Shown here piece by piece: positions 25,657 through 33,470 of a DNA stretch of 64,000 nucleotides (position 1 is its first letter; each line of letters begins with the position of its first letter). The notes under the pieces were generated by a model that worked only from the letters and a program-made list of their open reading frames with translations, was not told the origin of the DNA and ran no database searches. The stretch spans positions 124,001 through 188,000 of the forward strand of contig CALDSU010000008.1 of NCBI GenBank assembly GCA_937924525.1. Reading direction: 5' to 3'. Made by a program: the position numbers and the translations under genes. This DNA is from an uncultured Bryobacteraceae bacterium. Lineage in GTDB: Bacteria > Acidobacteriota > Terriglobia > Bryobacterales > Bryobacteraceae.

Positions 25657-26970
25657 CTACGGCCGGGAGCTGTCCGGCGACGCCGGAGGCACGCTCATGG
25701 CCATCTGCTTTGCCGCCTTCGTCCCGGCGGCAGCCAGCCCTTCTCTCACCGCCAAGGACAGCCTTTGGCCCGCCTCGGACTCCCAGAACCGGGCGGTCTC
25801 CTCGAGTTCGGCGTCCGTCAGATCCCGATGGAGAAACAACAGGTGGACGATGGCGGCGTTGCGCGCCACCGCAGCGTAATGCGAGCGCACCTGCTCGAGC
25901 GCGGCCTCCAACTGCTCGGCGGTGAAACGCAGCCGCTCCGGGAGCACGGGGTTCATCGCGAGCGCCATCGCCCGCACCACGCCCAGCGTGACGTCGATCT
26001 CCCCCACCGTCAGCCCCATGCCGCCGTGGATCCGGTGAATCAGCGCAAGACGCGCTTCCGGCGGCGGGTTCTTTGGCAGTTCCTGAGCGAATTCGACCAG
26101 CCGTGCGTGCGCGCCCGGAGAGGCAGCGGCCGCGCTGGCGAGTTCCAGCTTGCGGGCTGCCGGCTGGTCCAGGTAGGCCGCCAGCGCCTCCGTTTCCCCC
26201 GCGTGAAACCGGGCGGCCAGCAACTTCACCATGTCGTCCTCCTCCGCCACAAAGCGGCGCAGGTGCCGGGCAGCGGCGTCGCGCAGCCCATCCGCATCGA
26301 CATGGCGCAAGCGGCTTTTTTCGAGAAACGAAACCGGATTCACCGTCTCCACGAACCGCCGCAACTCGGCATCGACCCCGGACCCGCGCAGCAGGCGGGC
26401 GAACAGATCTCCCAGAGGCCAGCCGGGCGGCGCCGGAAAGCCGGCGCTGGGCGCCTGCTCCGGCGGCGGCGATGGAGGAAGCTTCGGACCCAGCGCCGAG
26501 GGGTCCGGCAGCACGCCGGCTTCCCTGGCGGAATGGACCAGAGCCGCCGCGGCCTGCGGCGTAATCTCGCGCACACGCGCCGCCGCGGGAGGGGTGGAAG
26601 GAACCTCGCGGATCCGGATCGGTTCACGGGGCTGCGCCGGAGCGGGGGGCGTCGCCGGGGTCGCCGCCGCGGGCGGTGCGGCCGCCGCCTCTTCCCCCCC
26701 GCGGTCCGGAGTCAGTTGGTCGCAGGAGACATAGCCCAACCGCTTGGTTTCGCCCACCCGGCTGATGGCGCACCATGTGATTTCGTCCCCGAACAAAACC
26801 AGGGTGATCTGTACCGCGTCTCCCTTGGACAATTGCCCCACGGGCGCGGACGCGGTGGACATCTTCGGATAAACCGGCAGCCGGTCGATGCCGGCCACGG
26901 CGCGGGCGCCCGCCGTCTGCGCATACGCCCAGGCGGACGCCAGACAGCCGGCCGCCAGCCATCGCCTCAT
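25657..26970 (-). CDS. Exported protein of unknown function, paralogue of the upstream gene
   Basis: This 437-residue protein begins with a signal peptide (RRWLAAGCLASAWAYAQTAGA). Residues about 28-92 resemble a bacterial SH3-like domain (LPVYPKMSTASAPVGQLSKGDAVQITL ... CAISRVGETKRLGYVSCDQL). A Pro/Ala-rich linker (about 95-210) follows, then a helical domain of about 220 residues with two repeats of the type LDQPAARKLELASAAAASPGAHARLVEFAQ and FWESEAGQRLSLAVREGLAAA; these recall DUF2059-type helical bundles. It lies 6 bases downstream of its paralogue at 26977-28017, so the pair is one transcript and a tandem duplication. SH3-like N-domains often bind cell-wall material, so an envelope role is a guess. 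Confidence 0.72.
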   Translation of the reverse strand: MRRWLAAGCLASAWAYAQTAGARAVAGIDRLPVYPKMSTASAPVGQLSKGDAVQITLVLFGDEITWCAISRVGETKRLGYVSCDQLTPDRGGEEAAAAPPAAATPATPPAPAQPREPIRIREVPSTPPAAARVREITPQAAAALVHSAREAGVLPDPSALGPKLPPSPPPEQAPSAGFPAPPGWPLGDLFARLLRGSGVDAELRRFVETVNPVSFLEKSRLRHVDADGLRDAAARHLRRFVAEEDDMVKLLAARFHAGETEALAAYLDQPAARKLELASAAAASPGAHARLVEFAQELPKNPPPEARLALIHRIHGGMGLTVGEIDVTLGVVRAMALAMNPVLPERLRFTAEQLEAALEQVRSHYAAVARNAAIVHLLFLHRDLTDAELEETARFWESEAGQRLSLAVREGLAAAGTKAAKQMAMSVPPASPDSSRP

Positions 26971-26976
26971 GGTCGT

Positions 26977-28017
26977 CTACCCGGCCGGACGCCGGGCCGG
27001 GCGTCCGCCTGCGTCTCCCAGGCGCTGGAGGTTGCGGAGGAGATTTTGCGCCACCGCGCGGATCGCGGTTAGAAATCCCTGGTGCAGCACCGGAGGAAAC
27101 CAGCGCCCCTGGTCTGATTCCCAGAAACGAACGTACTCTTCCAGTTCCTCATCCGGCAGCGAACGGTAGGCAAAAAGGAAGTGCAACAGCGCCCCGTCGT
27201 GGGCGGTTCTCCAAAAGTCCGCGCGCAGACTCTGGAGCGAACTTTCGCTGAGCGAACCGCCGGGAACCAGCGCCGTGGCGACCTCCCGGACCAAGACCAT
27301 AGCCATTTCGACCCGGAACTCCGACGAGCGCAAGGCGCTGTCCAGCCGCTGCACCAGGTTCAACCGGCGCTGCGAGGCAGGATCGCGCCGCAGTTGCTCG
27401 GCGTACTCGACCAACTGCCGTCTCGCTTCCGGAGACGCAGCCTGGACCTCCAATTCGACGACGCGGCGCGACAGCGGCGACCGGAGCCAGTACAGCAGTT
27501 CGGGCGCGCGGCCCACCGCGAAATGGAGCCGCAGATGCTGCCGCAGCGGACCATAGAATTCCTCCGGCCGAAAGGAATCGGCCAAAATGCGATGCAAGCG
27601 GCCGATCTCCGGATGCTTCTCCTTGCCGCCGAACAGCGCCGCGAACTGACGTTCGTCGGTAATCTCGGCGATTTGCCGGCGGACGCCGGACAAATCGAGC
27701 AGAGCATCGATCACCGCATCGCGCTCGCGGTCCGCCAGCGCCGCGTTTCGGACGGGCGGCCGTTCCAGGGCGTCGCAGGGGAGGAAGCCCCGGATTCCGT
27801 GATAGGCAACCGCGGTCCAGCACCCGTCGGCGGAAGCGATGGACAGTCCCGTTTCGACCACATCGCCGGCCTGCACTTCCGCCAGCACGGGGCTCTGCTG
27901 GCTTCGTTCCGCGTGCATCGCCGCGGATCGCATCGCCTGAAGGGGGGCCGCGCCCGCTTCCGCCACCGCCAGCAGGACAAGCACACACAGGCCCGCTGGC
28001 GGCCGGAGTCGTCGCAT
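26977..28017 (-). CDS. Exported protein of unknown function, paralogue of the downstream gene
   Basis: This 346-residue protein has a signal peptide (LCVLVLLAVAEAGAAPL, about residues 9-25), an SH3-like segment (about 30-85; SPVLAEVQAGDVVETGLS ... YHGIRGFLPCDAL) and a helical domain with the same two repeat signatures as its neighbour (LRSPLSRRVVELEVQAASPEARRQLVEYAEQL and FWESDQGRWFPPVLHQGFLTA). It lacks the proline-rich linker. A consensus TATAAT with an upstream TG ends 6 bases before the ATG, so transcription should start at or next to the A of ATG, giving a leaderless message. Function is unknown. Confidence 0.75.
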   Translation of the reverse strand: MRRLRPPAGLCVLVLLAVAEAGAAPLQAMRSAAMHAERSQQSPVLAEVQAGDVVETGLSIASADGCWTAVAYHGIRGFLPCDALERPPVRNAALADRERDAVIDALLDLSGVRRQIAEITDERQFAALFGGKEKHPEIGRLHRILADSFRPEEFYGPLRQHLRLHFAVGRAPELLYWLRSPLSRRVVELEVQAASPEARRQLVEYAEQLRRDPASQRRLNLVQRLDSALRSSEFRVEMAMVLVREVATALVPGGSLSESSLQSLRADFWRTAHDGALLHFLFAYRSLPDEELEEYVRFWESDQGRWFPPVLHQGFLTAIRAVAQNLLRNLQRLGDAGGRPARRPAG

Positions 28018-28023
28018 ACCGGG

Positions 28024-28032
28024 ATTATATCA
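28024..28032 (-). promoter_or_regulatory. Extended -10 promoter, leaderless geometry
   Basis: The minus strand reads TGA-TATAAT (TATAAT at 28029-28024), a consensus -10 with the TGn extension, and ATG follows after 6 bases. The expected start of transcription coincides with the start codon at 28017. No good -35 is seen, which fits an extended -10 promoter. Confidence 0.55.
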
Positions 28033-28695
28033 ACGGCCCGCGAAAAAGAACTCGGTGAAAGCACTGAAGACCGCCACCGCCAAGGCGGGATAGCCGGCGC
28101 GGATCTTCAGCTCGTGGCCTGCGTCCGGGACCTCCATCACCCGCCGCGCCGCCGGGATGGACCGGAAGGCATCCTCCACCTCGACGGCGCCGCCGAAGGT
28201 ATCCTTCGATCCCTGGACCGCGAGGACGGGAATCCGCAGCGAAGGGAGATGGCCGGTGCGGAGCTGATCGGGTTTGCCAGGCGGATGCAGCGGATACGAG
28301 CATAACAACAGACCGCGGAGTCCCGCCGGATCCTCGGCCGCCAGCAGCGAAGCCTGGCGGCCGCCGTAGGAATGCCCGCCCAGCCAGACGCCGGCGATGC
28401 CCGCCTCGCTCAGCCAGCGGGCCGCTGCCCGCAACCCCTCCCGATCGCGGCCGGCGTCCGCCGGGCGGGGCGGACCCGCTGGCCGCAATTGCCGAAAGGG
28501 CAGGTTGCAGCGCAGCACCGCGTAGCCGCGCCGCGCGAATTCGCTGGCGAGCGCCACCAGCCAGGGAGCGTGACAATTGGACCCCGCGCCATGGGCCAGC
28601 GCCAGTCCCCCCGCTGACGCTGAGTCCGGCCAGTGCGCCACGCCTTCCACGCGCACGCCGCCGGGCGCGGCGGAGCTGACGGCTTCTACTCTCAC
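28030..28695 (-). CDS. Alpha/beta hydrolase, dienelactone-hydrolase/KANL3-Tex30-like
   Basis: This 221-residue protein is a compact alpha/beta hydrolase. The nucleophile lies in GGHSYGGRQ (GxSxG, about Ser116), an oxyanion region LAHGAGSNCHAPW lies near residues 33-45, the acid is probably Asp in VQGSKDTFGG, and the histidine is in DAGHELK. The start is GTG 28695, which overlaps the stop of the DoxX-thioredoxin gene by 4 bases; the frame remains open far upstream but only as a shadow of that gene. It is cytoplasmic by sequence. The substrate is not predictable; small esters or acyl compounds are typical for this group. Confidence 0.82.
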   Translation of the reverse strand: MRVEAVSSAAPGGVRVEGVAHWPDSASAGGLALAHGAGSNCHAPWLVALASEFARRGYAVLRCNLPFRQLRPAGPPRPADAGRDREGLRAAARWLSEAGIAGVWLGGHSYGGRQASLLAAEDPAGLRGLLLCSYPLHPPGKPDQLRTGHLPSLRIPVLAVQGSKDTFGGAVEVEDAFRSIPAARRVMEVPDAGHELKIRAGYPALAVAVFSAFTEFFFAGR

Positions 28696-29633
28696 GGAGC
28701 TTTGGCTTCCGCGAACCCGATGCGGCGCAGCGTGGCCGCCGGTTCCTCGCCGTCGAACTGAGTCACCAGCATCTTCTGGCGCCCGTCCTCCACCGCCACG
28801 GCGACCGGGGTTGAGGAAAACGAAAACGCCTTTTGCAAAATCTCCACGTCGTGGGAAATGCCCGCGCGCATCCCGGTGGCCTCCAGAAAACCGGCCGCGA
28901 ACTGGGGCTGCACCGTCGGCACCACGACCACGCGCGTCCCGCCCCAGTCCAGCCTGGCCATCTTGCGGCCGGCTTGCAGACAATGCGAGCACTCGGGGTC
29001 GAAAAAGTACAGGAAGACTTTCCCTTCGCGCAGCGAGAACGGCTGTCCATCCACCGTAATCGTCGCCGGCGCCTGTGCTCCCCGAGGCTGCGTCACCGCC
29101 ACGCCGTAGGAGGCCAACGCGAACACCACCACGACGCCCAGAATCACGGCCGCGTTGCGGACTCCGTGGGAGGGCCTGCTCCACCATGCGGCCACCGCCG
29201 CCAGGACCAGCATGGCGGCGTCCGCCACGAAGAAACCGGGGCCCACCGCCCGCTTGATCCACGGGAAGCAATTGCATTCCTCCCCGCGCAGCGCCTGGTA
29301 GTGCCAGCCGACGTAGATCATGAACGCCACCAGCATCGCGGAAATCAGCCACGCTCCCCAGCGGCGGAACCGGGGCACCAGAATCAGCACCCCGGCGAAC
29401 GTTTCCGCGATGCCCAAAGCCAGCGCGGCCGGGACGCTCAGCGCTTCTGGGACCAGCGCTTGCGTCAGCCGCATGGCCGCCGCCGGCGTATCGGTGATCT
29501 TCCATACCCCGGCGACCAGGAACAGAGCGCTCATCGCGACGGCCGATGCCGCCGCCAGAAACGTCCTCCACCCGGAGACCTCCCACGCCCGGAAGGCCGG
29601 GCCCGGGTGGACCGTACTGTCATCCATGCCCAT
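28692..29633 (-). CDS. DoxX/MauE-like membrane protein fused to a thioredoxin-like domain
   Basis: This 313-residue protein (start ATG 29633; ATG 29627 is an alternative) has an N-terminal four-helix membrane domain (about residues 20-150) of the DoxX/MauE type, including [15 protein letters not shown] and a conserved EECNCFPW loop. One further hydrophobic segment (about 155-175) leads to a thioredoxin-like domain (about 190-310) with the redox motif DPECSHCLQ. MauE-type proteins support disulfide handling or electron transfer in the periplasm. It is translationally coupled to the alpha/beta hydrolase. It could reduce or oxidise periplasmic proteins, including c-type cytochrome apoproteins; that link is inference only. 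Confidence 0.82.
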   Translation of the reverse strand: MGMDDSTVHPGPAFRAWEVSGWRTFLAAASAVAMSALFLVAGVWKITDTPAAAMRLTQALVPEALSVPAALALGIAETFAGVLILVPRFRRWGAWLISAMLVAFMIYVGWHYQALRGEECNCFPWIKRAVGPGFFVADAAMLVLAAVAAWWSRPSHGVRNAAVILGVVVVFALASYGVAVTQPRGAQAPATITVDGQPFSLREGKVFLYFFDPECSHCLQAGRKMARLDWGGTRVVVVPTVQPQFAAGFLEATGMRAGISHDVEILQKAFSFSSTPVAVAVEDGRQKMLVTQFDGEEPAATLRRIGFAEAKAP

Positions 29634-29695
29634 TATTCTATGCCGCTCGCAGCCCCGAATCACCACGCCCCGGCCGTGGCCAACCCGCTGGACTT

Positions 29696-29713
29696 CAGGC
29701 GCCTTGGCGCCTG
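29696..29713. repeat. Perfect short palindrome upstream of tdh
   Basis: CAGGCGCC and GGCGCCTG are perfect inverted repeats separated by TT. The site lies 53 bases before the tdh start codon, where an operator or mRNA hairpin would be expected. There is no T-tract after it. No regulator in the window can be linked to it. Confidence 0.3.
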
Positions 29714-29765
29714 CCACGCGGCGCCGGCTCTGAAATACTGGAGGAGAGAAAGCGGCGGCGAAACG

Positions 29766-30791
29766 ATGAAAGCGCTCGTGAAGAAGGAATCCTCTCCCGG
29801 TCTCTGGCTGGAAGATGTCGCCGAACCAAGTATCGGCATCAACGATGTTTTGATCAAGGTGCACCGCACCGGCATTTGCGGGACGGACCTGCACATTTAC
29901 AACTGGGACGAGTGGGCCCAGCGGACGATTCCCGTCCCTCTGACCATCGGGCACGAGTTCGTCGGCGAAGTGGTGGAAACCGGCAGCAATGTGTCGGACT
30001 TCCGGGCGGGCGACCTCGTGAGCGGGGAAGGCCATGTGGTCTGCGGCCGCTGCCGAAACTGCATGGCCGGCCGGCGCCACCTCTGCGCCGCCACCCAGGG
30101 CGTCGGCGTCAACCGGCCCGGGGCGTTCGCCGAGTACATCTCCCTGCCGATGACCAACATCTGGCGGCACGACCCGCAAATCGACCAAAGCATCGCCGCC
30201 ATCTTCGACCCCTTCGGCAACGCGGTGCACACGGCGCTGGCCTTCGACGTGCTCGGCGAGGACGTGCTGGTGACCGGCGCCGGGCCCATCGGGATTATGG
30301 CGGCGGCTGTGGTCCGGCACGCGGGAGCCCGCAAGGTGGTCATCACCGATGTCAACCCCTACCGCCTGGAACTGGCGCGCCGCGTGGGCGTCACTCTCGC
30401 CGTGAACCCAAGGGAAACGCCGCTCCGGGACGTCCAAAAACAGCTCGGCATGAAGGAGGGCTTCGACGTTGGTCTCGAGATGTCCGGCAACGCCGCCGCC
30501 TTCCGGGAAATGCTGGCCAATATGTGCCACGGCGGCAGGATCGCCATGCTGGGCATTCCCCCGAACGAAATGGCCATCGACTGGAATACCGTCATCTTCA
30601 ACATGCTCACGATTCGCGGCATCTACGGTCGCGAAATGTATGAAACCTGGTACAAGATGACCGTGATGCTGGAGTCCGGCCTGGATATCCGGAGCGTGAT
30701 CACGCACGAGTTGCCCTATCGGGATTTCCAGCAGGGGTTCGAGGTGATGTCCACCGGTCAGTCCGGAAAGGTTGTGCTGCACTGGGCGTGA
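29766..30791 (+). CDS. tdh: L-threonine 3-dehydrogenase
   Basis: This 341-residue protein has the same length and residue numbering as E. coli Tdh. It is a zinc-dependent medium-chain dehydrogenase: Cys38 (GICGTD), His63 and Glu64 ([10 protein letters not shown]) at the catalytic zinc, the four structural-zinc cysteines Cys93, 96, 99 and 107, and the NAD motif [14 protein letters not shown]. It oxidises L-threonine to 2-amino-3-ketobutyrate with NAD+. The usual partner, 2-amino-3-ketobutyrate CoA ligase (kbl), is not in the window. The gene stands alone; its stop is 13 bases from the convergent obg stop. Confidence 0.93.
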   Translation: MKALVKKESSPGLWLEDVAEPSIGINDVLIKVHRTGICGTDLHIYNWDEWAQRTIPVPLTIGHEFVGEVVETGSNVSDFRAGDLVSGEGHVVCGRCRNCMAGRRHLCAATQGVGVNRPGAFAEYISLPMTNIWRHDPQIDQSIAAIFDPFGNAVHTALAFDVLGEDVLVTGAGPIGIMAAAVVRHAGARKVVITDVNPYRLELARRVGVTLAVNPRETPLRDVQKQLGMKEGFDVGLEMSGNAAAFREMLANMCHGGRIAMLGIPPNEMAIDWNTVIFNMLTIRGIYGREMYETWYKMTVMLESGLDIRSVITHELPYRDFQQGFEVMSTGQSGKVVLHWA

Positions 30792-30804
30792 CGCCCGGCG
30801 GAGG

Positions 30805-31851
30805 TCAGAACTCAGGTTCCGCGGCGGCGGAGCTTGGCTCGCTTTCCGGCGCGGGCGGCCGGAGCGCGTACTCGGCCATCGCGTAGCGCAGGGCGTCGAG
30901 CCCCTGCCCCGCTACTGCGGAAATCGGGAAGAAGGGCAGACCTTCGCTCTCCGCCAGGCGGCGGAGAGCCTCGAGACGGGACGGATCCTGCAAGGCGTCC
31001 AGCTTGGTCGCGACCACCAGCATCGGCTTGCGCGGGAGCGCGGCGCTGAAGGCGGACAGTTCGCGCATCACCGTCCGGAAATCTTCCTCCGGGTCGCGTC
31101 CGCTCGCGTCGGACACATCCACCAGGTGCGCGAGCAGCCGCGTCCGTTCGATGTGCCGCAGGAACTGAATCCCTAGTCCGTGCCCAAGATGGGCGCCTTC
31201 GATCAACCCGGGGATGTCCGCGATCACAAAGCTGCGAAAGTCGTCCAGGCGCACCACGCCCAGGTTCGGTTCGAGGGTGGTGAACGGGTAGGCGGCGATC
31301 TTCGGCCGCGCGGCGGATAAACGCGAGATCAGGGTTGACTTGCCGGCGTTGGGAAACCCGACCAGGCCCACATCGGCGAGCAGTTTCAGCTCGAGCCGCA
31401 GGCGTCTTTCCTCGCCCGGGTGTCCGGGTTCGTGCTCGGTGGGCGCCTGGTGCGTCGCCGTGGCGAAGCGAGCGTTGCCGCGCCCGCCGCGCCCGCCGCG
31501 CGCGACCGTAAACCGTTCGCCGGGCTGCGTGAAGTCGTGCAGCAACTCGCCGGTGTCGGCATCGTAAACCACCGTTCCCACCGGCACCGGGATTTCGATC
31601 GAGGCGCCGTCCTGCCCGGTGCGGTTGCTGCCTTCGCCGTGGCGTCCGCGGCCGGCCTTGTGCTCGGGATTGAAGCGGAAGTGCAGGAGGGTGTTGTAGT
31701 GCTGGCTCGCCACCATCACCACGTCGCCGCCGCGCCCGCCGTCGCCCCCGCTCGGTCCGCCTCGCGGAACGTACTTCTCCCGGCGGAACGCCAGGCAGCC
31801 GTTGCCTCCGTCCCCCGCTTTGACGTAAATGCGAACCTCGTCGACAAACAT
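30805..31851 (-). CDS. obg: GTPase Obg/CgtA, ribosome assembly factor
   Basis: This 348-residue protein has the glycine-rich Obg fold (about residues 1-158; [23 protein letters not shown]) and the G domain with G1 [10 protein letters not shown]2 FTTLEPN, G3 DIPGLIEGA and G4 TKLD. It is a GTPase that binds the 50S subunit during assembly and stress. ATG 31851 is chosen because homologues start MFVDEV; an upstream ATG adds seven hydrophobic residues that lie inside the terminator's T-tract. It follows rplU-rpmA as in most bacteria, but an intrinsic terminator separates it from rpmA and no ribosome-binding site is visible before the ATG. Confidence 0.95.
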   Translation of the reverse strand: MFVDEVRIYVKAGDGGNGCLAFRREKYVPRGGPSGGDGGRGGDVVMVASQHYNTLLHFRFNPEHKAGRGRHGEGSNRTGQDGASIEIPVPVGTVVYDADTGELLHDFTQPGERFTVARGGRGGRGNARFATATHQAPTEHEPGHPGEERRLRLELKLLADVGLVGFPNAGKSTLISRLSAARPKIAAYPFTTLEPNLGVVRLDDFRSFVIADIPGLIEGAHLGHGLGIQFLRHIERTRLLAHLVDVSDASGRDPEEDFRTVMRELSAFSAALPRKPMLVVATKLDALQDPSRLEALRRLAESEGLPFFPISAVAGQGLDALRYAMAEYALRPPAPESEPSSAAAEPEF

Positions 31852-31856
31852 AGCCG

Positions 31857-31891
31857 CAAAGAAAAACGCCAAGCCCGCGAAGGCTTGGCGT
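31857..31891 (-). terminator. Intrinsic terminator or attenuator between rpmA and obg
   Basis: On the minus strand ACGCCAAGCC (31891-31882) pairs perfectly with GGCTTGGCGT (31875-31866) around a 6-base loop, and TTTTTCTTT follows directly. It is a textbook rho-independent terminator ending about 5 bases before the obg ATG, so it should reduce obg expression relative to rplU-rpmA. Confidence 0.8.
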
Positions 31892-31912
31892 CAAAGCGGA
31901 GACGGAAACAGC

Positions 31913-32185
31913 CTACTGCGCCGCCGGCTCGGGCGCCGGCTTGACACTGACAAACTTGCCCCACCGGCCGCGCTCGCGATACTCGACAATGCCGGTGATT
32001 CTCGCAAACAGCGTGTCGTCCTTACCCAGGCCGACATTCTCGCCGGGCTTGATGCGGGTGCCGCGCTGCCGCACCAGGATCGAACCGCCGGGCACCAGTT
32101 GGCCGCTGAACACCTTCACGCCCAGCCGCTGCGCCTGCGAATCGCGCCCGTTTTTGGAACTGCCTAAGCCTTTCTTATGTGCCAT
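31913..32185 (-). CDS. rpmA: 50S ribosomal protein L27
   Basis: This 90-residue protein starts [19 protein letters not shown], the canonical L27 N-terminus that reaches the peptidyl-transferase centre, without the cleavable extension found in Firmicutes. The core [20 protein letters not shown] matches the family. It follows rplU by 9 bases and is followed by an intrinsic terminator. The C-terminal tail PAPEPAAQ is short and Pro/Ala-rich. Confidence 0.96.
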   Translation of the reverse strand: MAHKKGLGSSKNGRDSQAQRLGVKVFSGQLVPGGSILVRQRGTRIKPGENVGLGKDDTLFARITGIVEYRERGRWGKFVSVKPAPEPAAQ

Positions 32186-32194
32186 GCCAAACCC

Positions 32195-32506
32195 TCAAAC
32201 GACAATCTCGTTGACGCGCAATTCCGTGTAGTGCTGGCGGTGCCCGATGGTCCGCTTGTACTGCTTCTTACGCTTGAACTTGAAGACAATCACCTTCTTG
32301 GCGCGATCCTGACCGGTCACCGTGGCCACCACCTTGGCGTTGGCCAACTGATCGTTGGTCAAAACCCCGCCTTCATCGGGAAAAACCGCCAGGACGGAGG
32401 GCATCTCCAGCGACGCGCCTTTTTCCGCGTCCATCTTCTCCACGCGAATCACCTCCCCAGGGGCGACGCGATATTGCTTTCCGCCTGCTTCGATAATGGC
32501 GTGCAT
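32195..32506 (-). CDS. rplU: 50S ribosomal protein L21
   Basis: This 103-residue protein shows the L21 pattern: start [20 protein letters not shown], centre [27 protein letters not shown], end [23 protein letters not shown] lies just before the ATG. It is the first gene of the rplU-rpmA(-obg) operon and has a strong upstream promoter. L21 binds 23S rRNA in the large subunit. Confidence 0.96.
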   Translation of the reverse strand: MHAIIEAGGKQYRVAPGEVIRVEKMDAEKGASLEMPSVLAVFPDEGGVLTNDQLANAKVVATVTGQDRAKKVIVFKFKRKKQYKRTIGHRQHYTELRVNEIVV

Positions 32507-32574
32507 ACATTCCCTTCCTTGGGTAGCGCTGAACGGACCGGCGAACGCGGCCCGGGCGTGCTGGTCAATATTCG

Positions 32575-32604
32575 ATTATACCTTGGCCCGGGCGTTTTTG
32601 CCAA
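32575..32604 (-). promoter_or_regulatory. rplU-rpmA promoter
   Basis: The minus strand carries TTGGCA (-35, 32604-32599), an 18-base spacer and a consensus TATAAT (-10, 32580-32575). Transcription would start near 32568, leaving a leader of about 62 bases before the rplU ATG. The two hexamers match 11 of 12 consensus positions. Confidence 0.7.
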
Positions 32605-32725
32605 ACGGGGTTGGTCTCCCCGGTCCGGCTCGGGTCCTGCTCCGGCCCTCCGCCGCGCGATTCGGCGGCCGGCGGCGCAAACCGGCCGCCTCGGTCTCCG
32701 GCAATCGTGATACGCTTGCAGGGTT

Positions 32726-33217
32726 ATGGCATCCCGTAGCGTCAACAAGGTCATTCTGCTGGGGCACCTCGGCAAGGACGCCGAGACCCGCTTCACCCCG
32801 CAGGGCACGGCGGTGACATCATTTTCCGTCGCCACCAACCGGCGTCTGAAAGACGCCCAGACGGGCGAATGGCGCGACGAAACCGACTGGCACAACATCG
32901 TCCTGTGGCGCGCGGAGAATCTGGCGAACTACCTCACGAAGGGCACGCAAGTGTACCTGGAGGGCCGGCTGCAGACGCGCAGCTATGAGAACAAGGAAGG
33001 CCGCAAAGTCTACGTGACGGAAGTGGTGTGCGATGCCGGCGACGTCATCCTGGTAGGAGGCCGCGGCGCGCAGCAGGCGGGCGGCGATTACAACCAAAAC
33101 GTCGTTTCCATGCCGCGCGGCCAGTCTTCCGCAAGGCCAGGCGGCGCTCCCGGCGGCCCGCCGGCGGACGACGCGGTGTTCAACCAGGGCATCACCGACG
33201 ACGACGTGCCGTTCTAG
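32726..33217 (+). CDS. ssb: Single-stranded DNA-binding protein
   Basis: This 163-residue protein has the SSB OB-fold (about residues 1-110; SVNKVILLGHLGKDAETRFT, VATNRRLKD, WHNIVLWRAENLANYLTKGTQVYLEGRLQTRSYE). A Gly/Pro-rich disordered linker follows, and the acidic tip DDDVPF recruits replication and repair partners. It coats single-stranded DNA. It stands alone, transcribed divergently from rplU. Downstream lies an inverted-repeat element ending in a T-tract that may act as its terminator. Confidence 0.95.
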   Translation: MASRSVNKVILLGHLGKDAETRFTPQGTAVTSFSVATNRRLKDAQTGEWRDETDWHNIVLWRAENLANYLTKGTQVYLEGRLQTRSYENKEGRKVYVTEVVCDAGDVILVGGRGAQQAGGDYNQNVVSMPRGQSSARPGGAPGGPPADDAVFNQGITDDDVPF

Positions 33218-33230
33218 CCTGGGACCTAGG

Positions 33231-33330
33231 GGAAAACGCCGGGACAGGCATCTCTGCCCGCTCGGGTTGATCGTAAGGCAAATGTTCGTTTCGTGCGCCT
33301 CGGGGCAGCGCAACCTGTCCCGGTTTTTCC
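33231..33330. repeat. Dispersed inverted-repeat element, copy A
   Basis: The element is about 100 bases long. CCGGGACAGG (33239-33248) pairs with CCTGTCCCGG (33314-33323) and an inner TGCCC with GGGCA. Both outer ends read G(G)AAAA on one strand and TTTTTCC on the other. A second element with the same GGACAGGC-TC-GCCCGC core lies at 54251-54337. The right end, with its T5 run, could also terminate ssb transcripts. Confidence 0.6.
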
Positions 33331-33450
33331 ACAAGTTATTAGATTAGCCTCGCCGCGGCCCTTTGGAAGGGACCGCGGGACCTGACCCCGCAACCATGGT
33401 GCTTCCGCGTGGCGACCCTTCCGGGCGCGGAAGAGAGGCCCGCGAGCGGT

Positions 33451-33456
33451 TACAAT
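33451..33456 (+). promoter_or_regulatory. Candidate -10 element of the VWFA gene
   Basis: TACAAT lies 14 bases before ATG 33471, so any transcript would have a leader of about 8 bases. No convincing -35 is present at the right distance. This is a weak assignment based on the -10 alone. Confidence 0.3.
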
Positions 33457-33470
33457 AAAGGGCGAAGCTC

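Noticed and set aside
33331-33470. Riboswitch or RNA leader before the VWFA gene
   Set aside because: No conserved aptamer core is recognisable and the -10-like TACAAT lies too close to the ATG for a structured leader.
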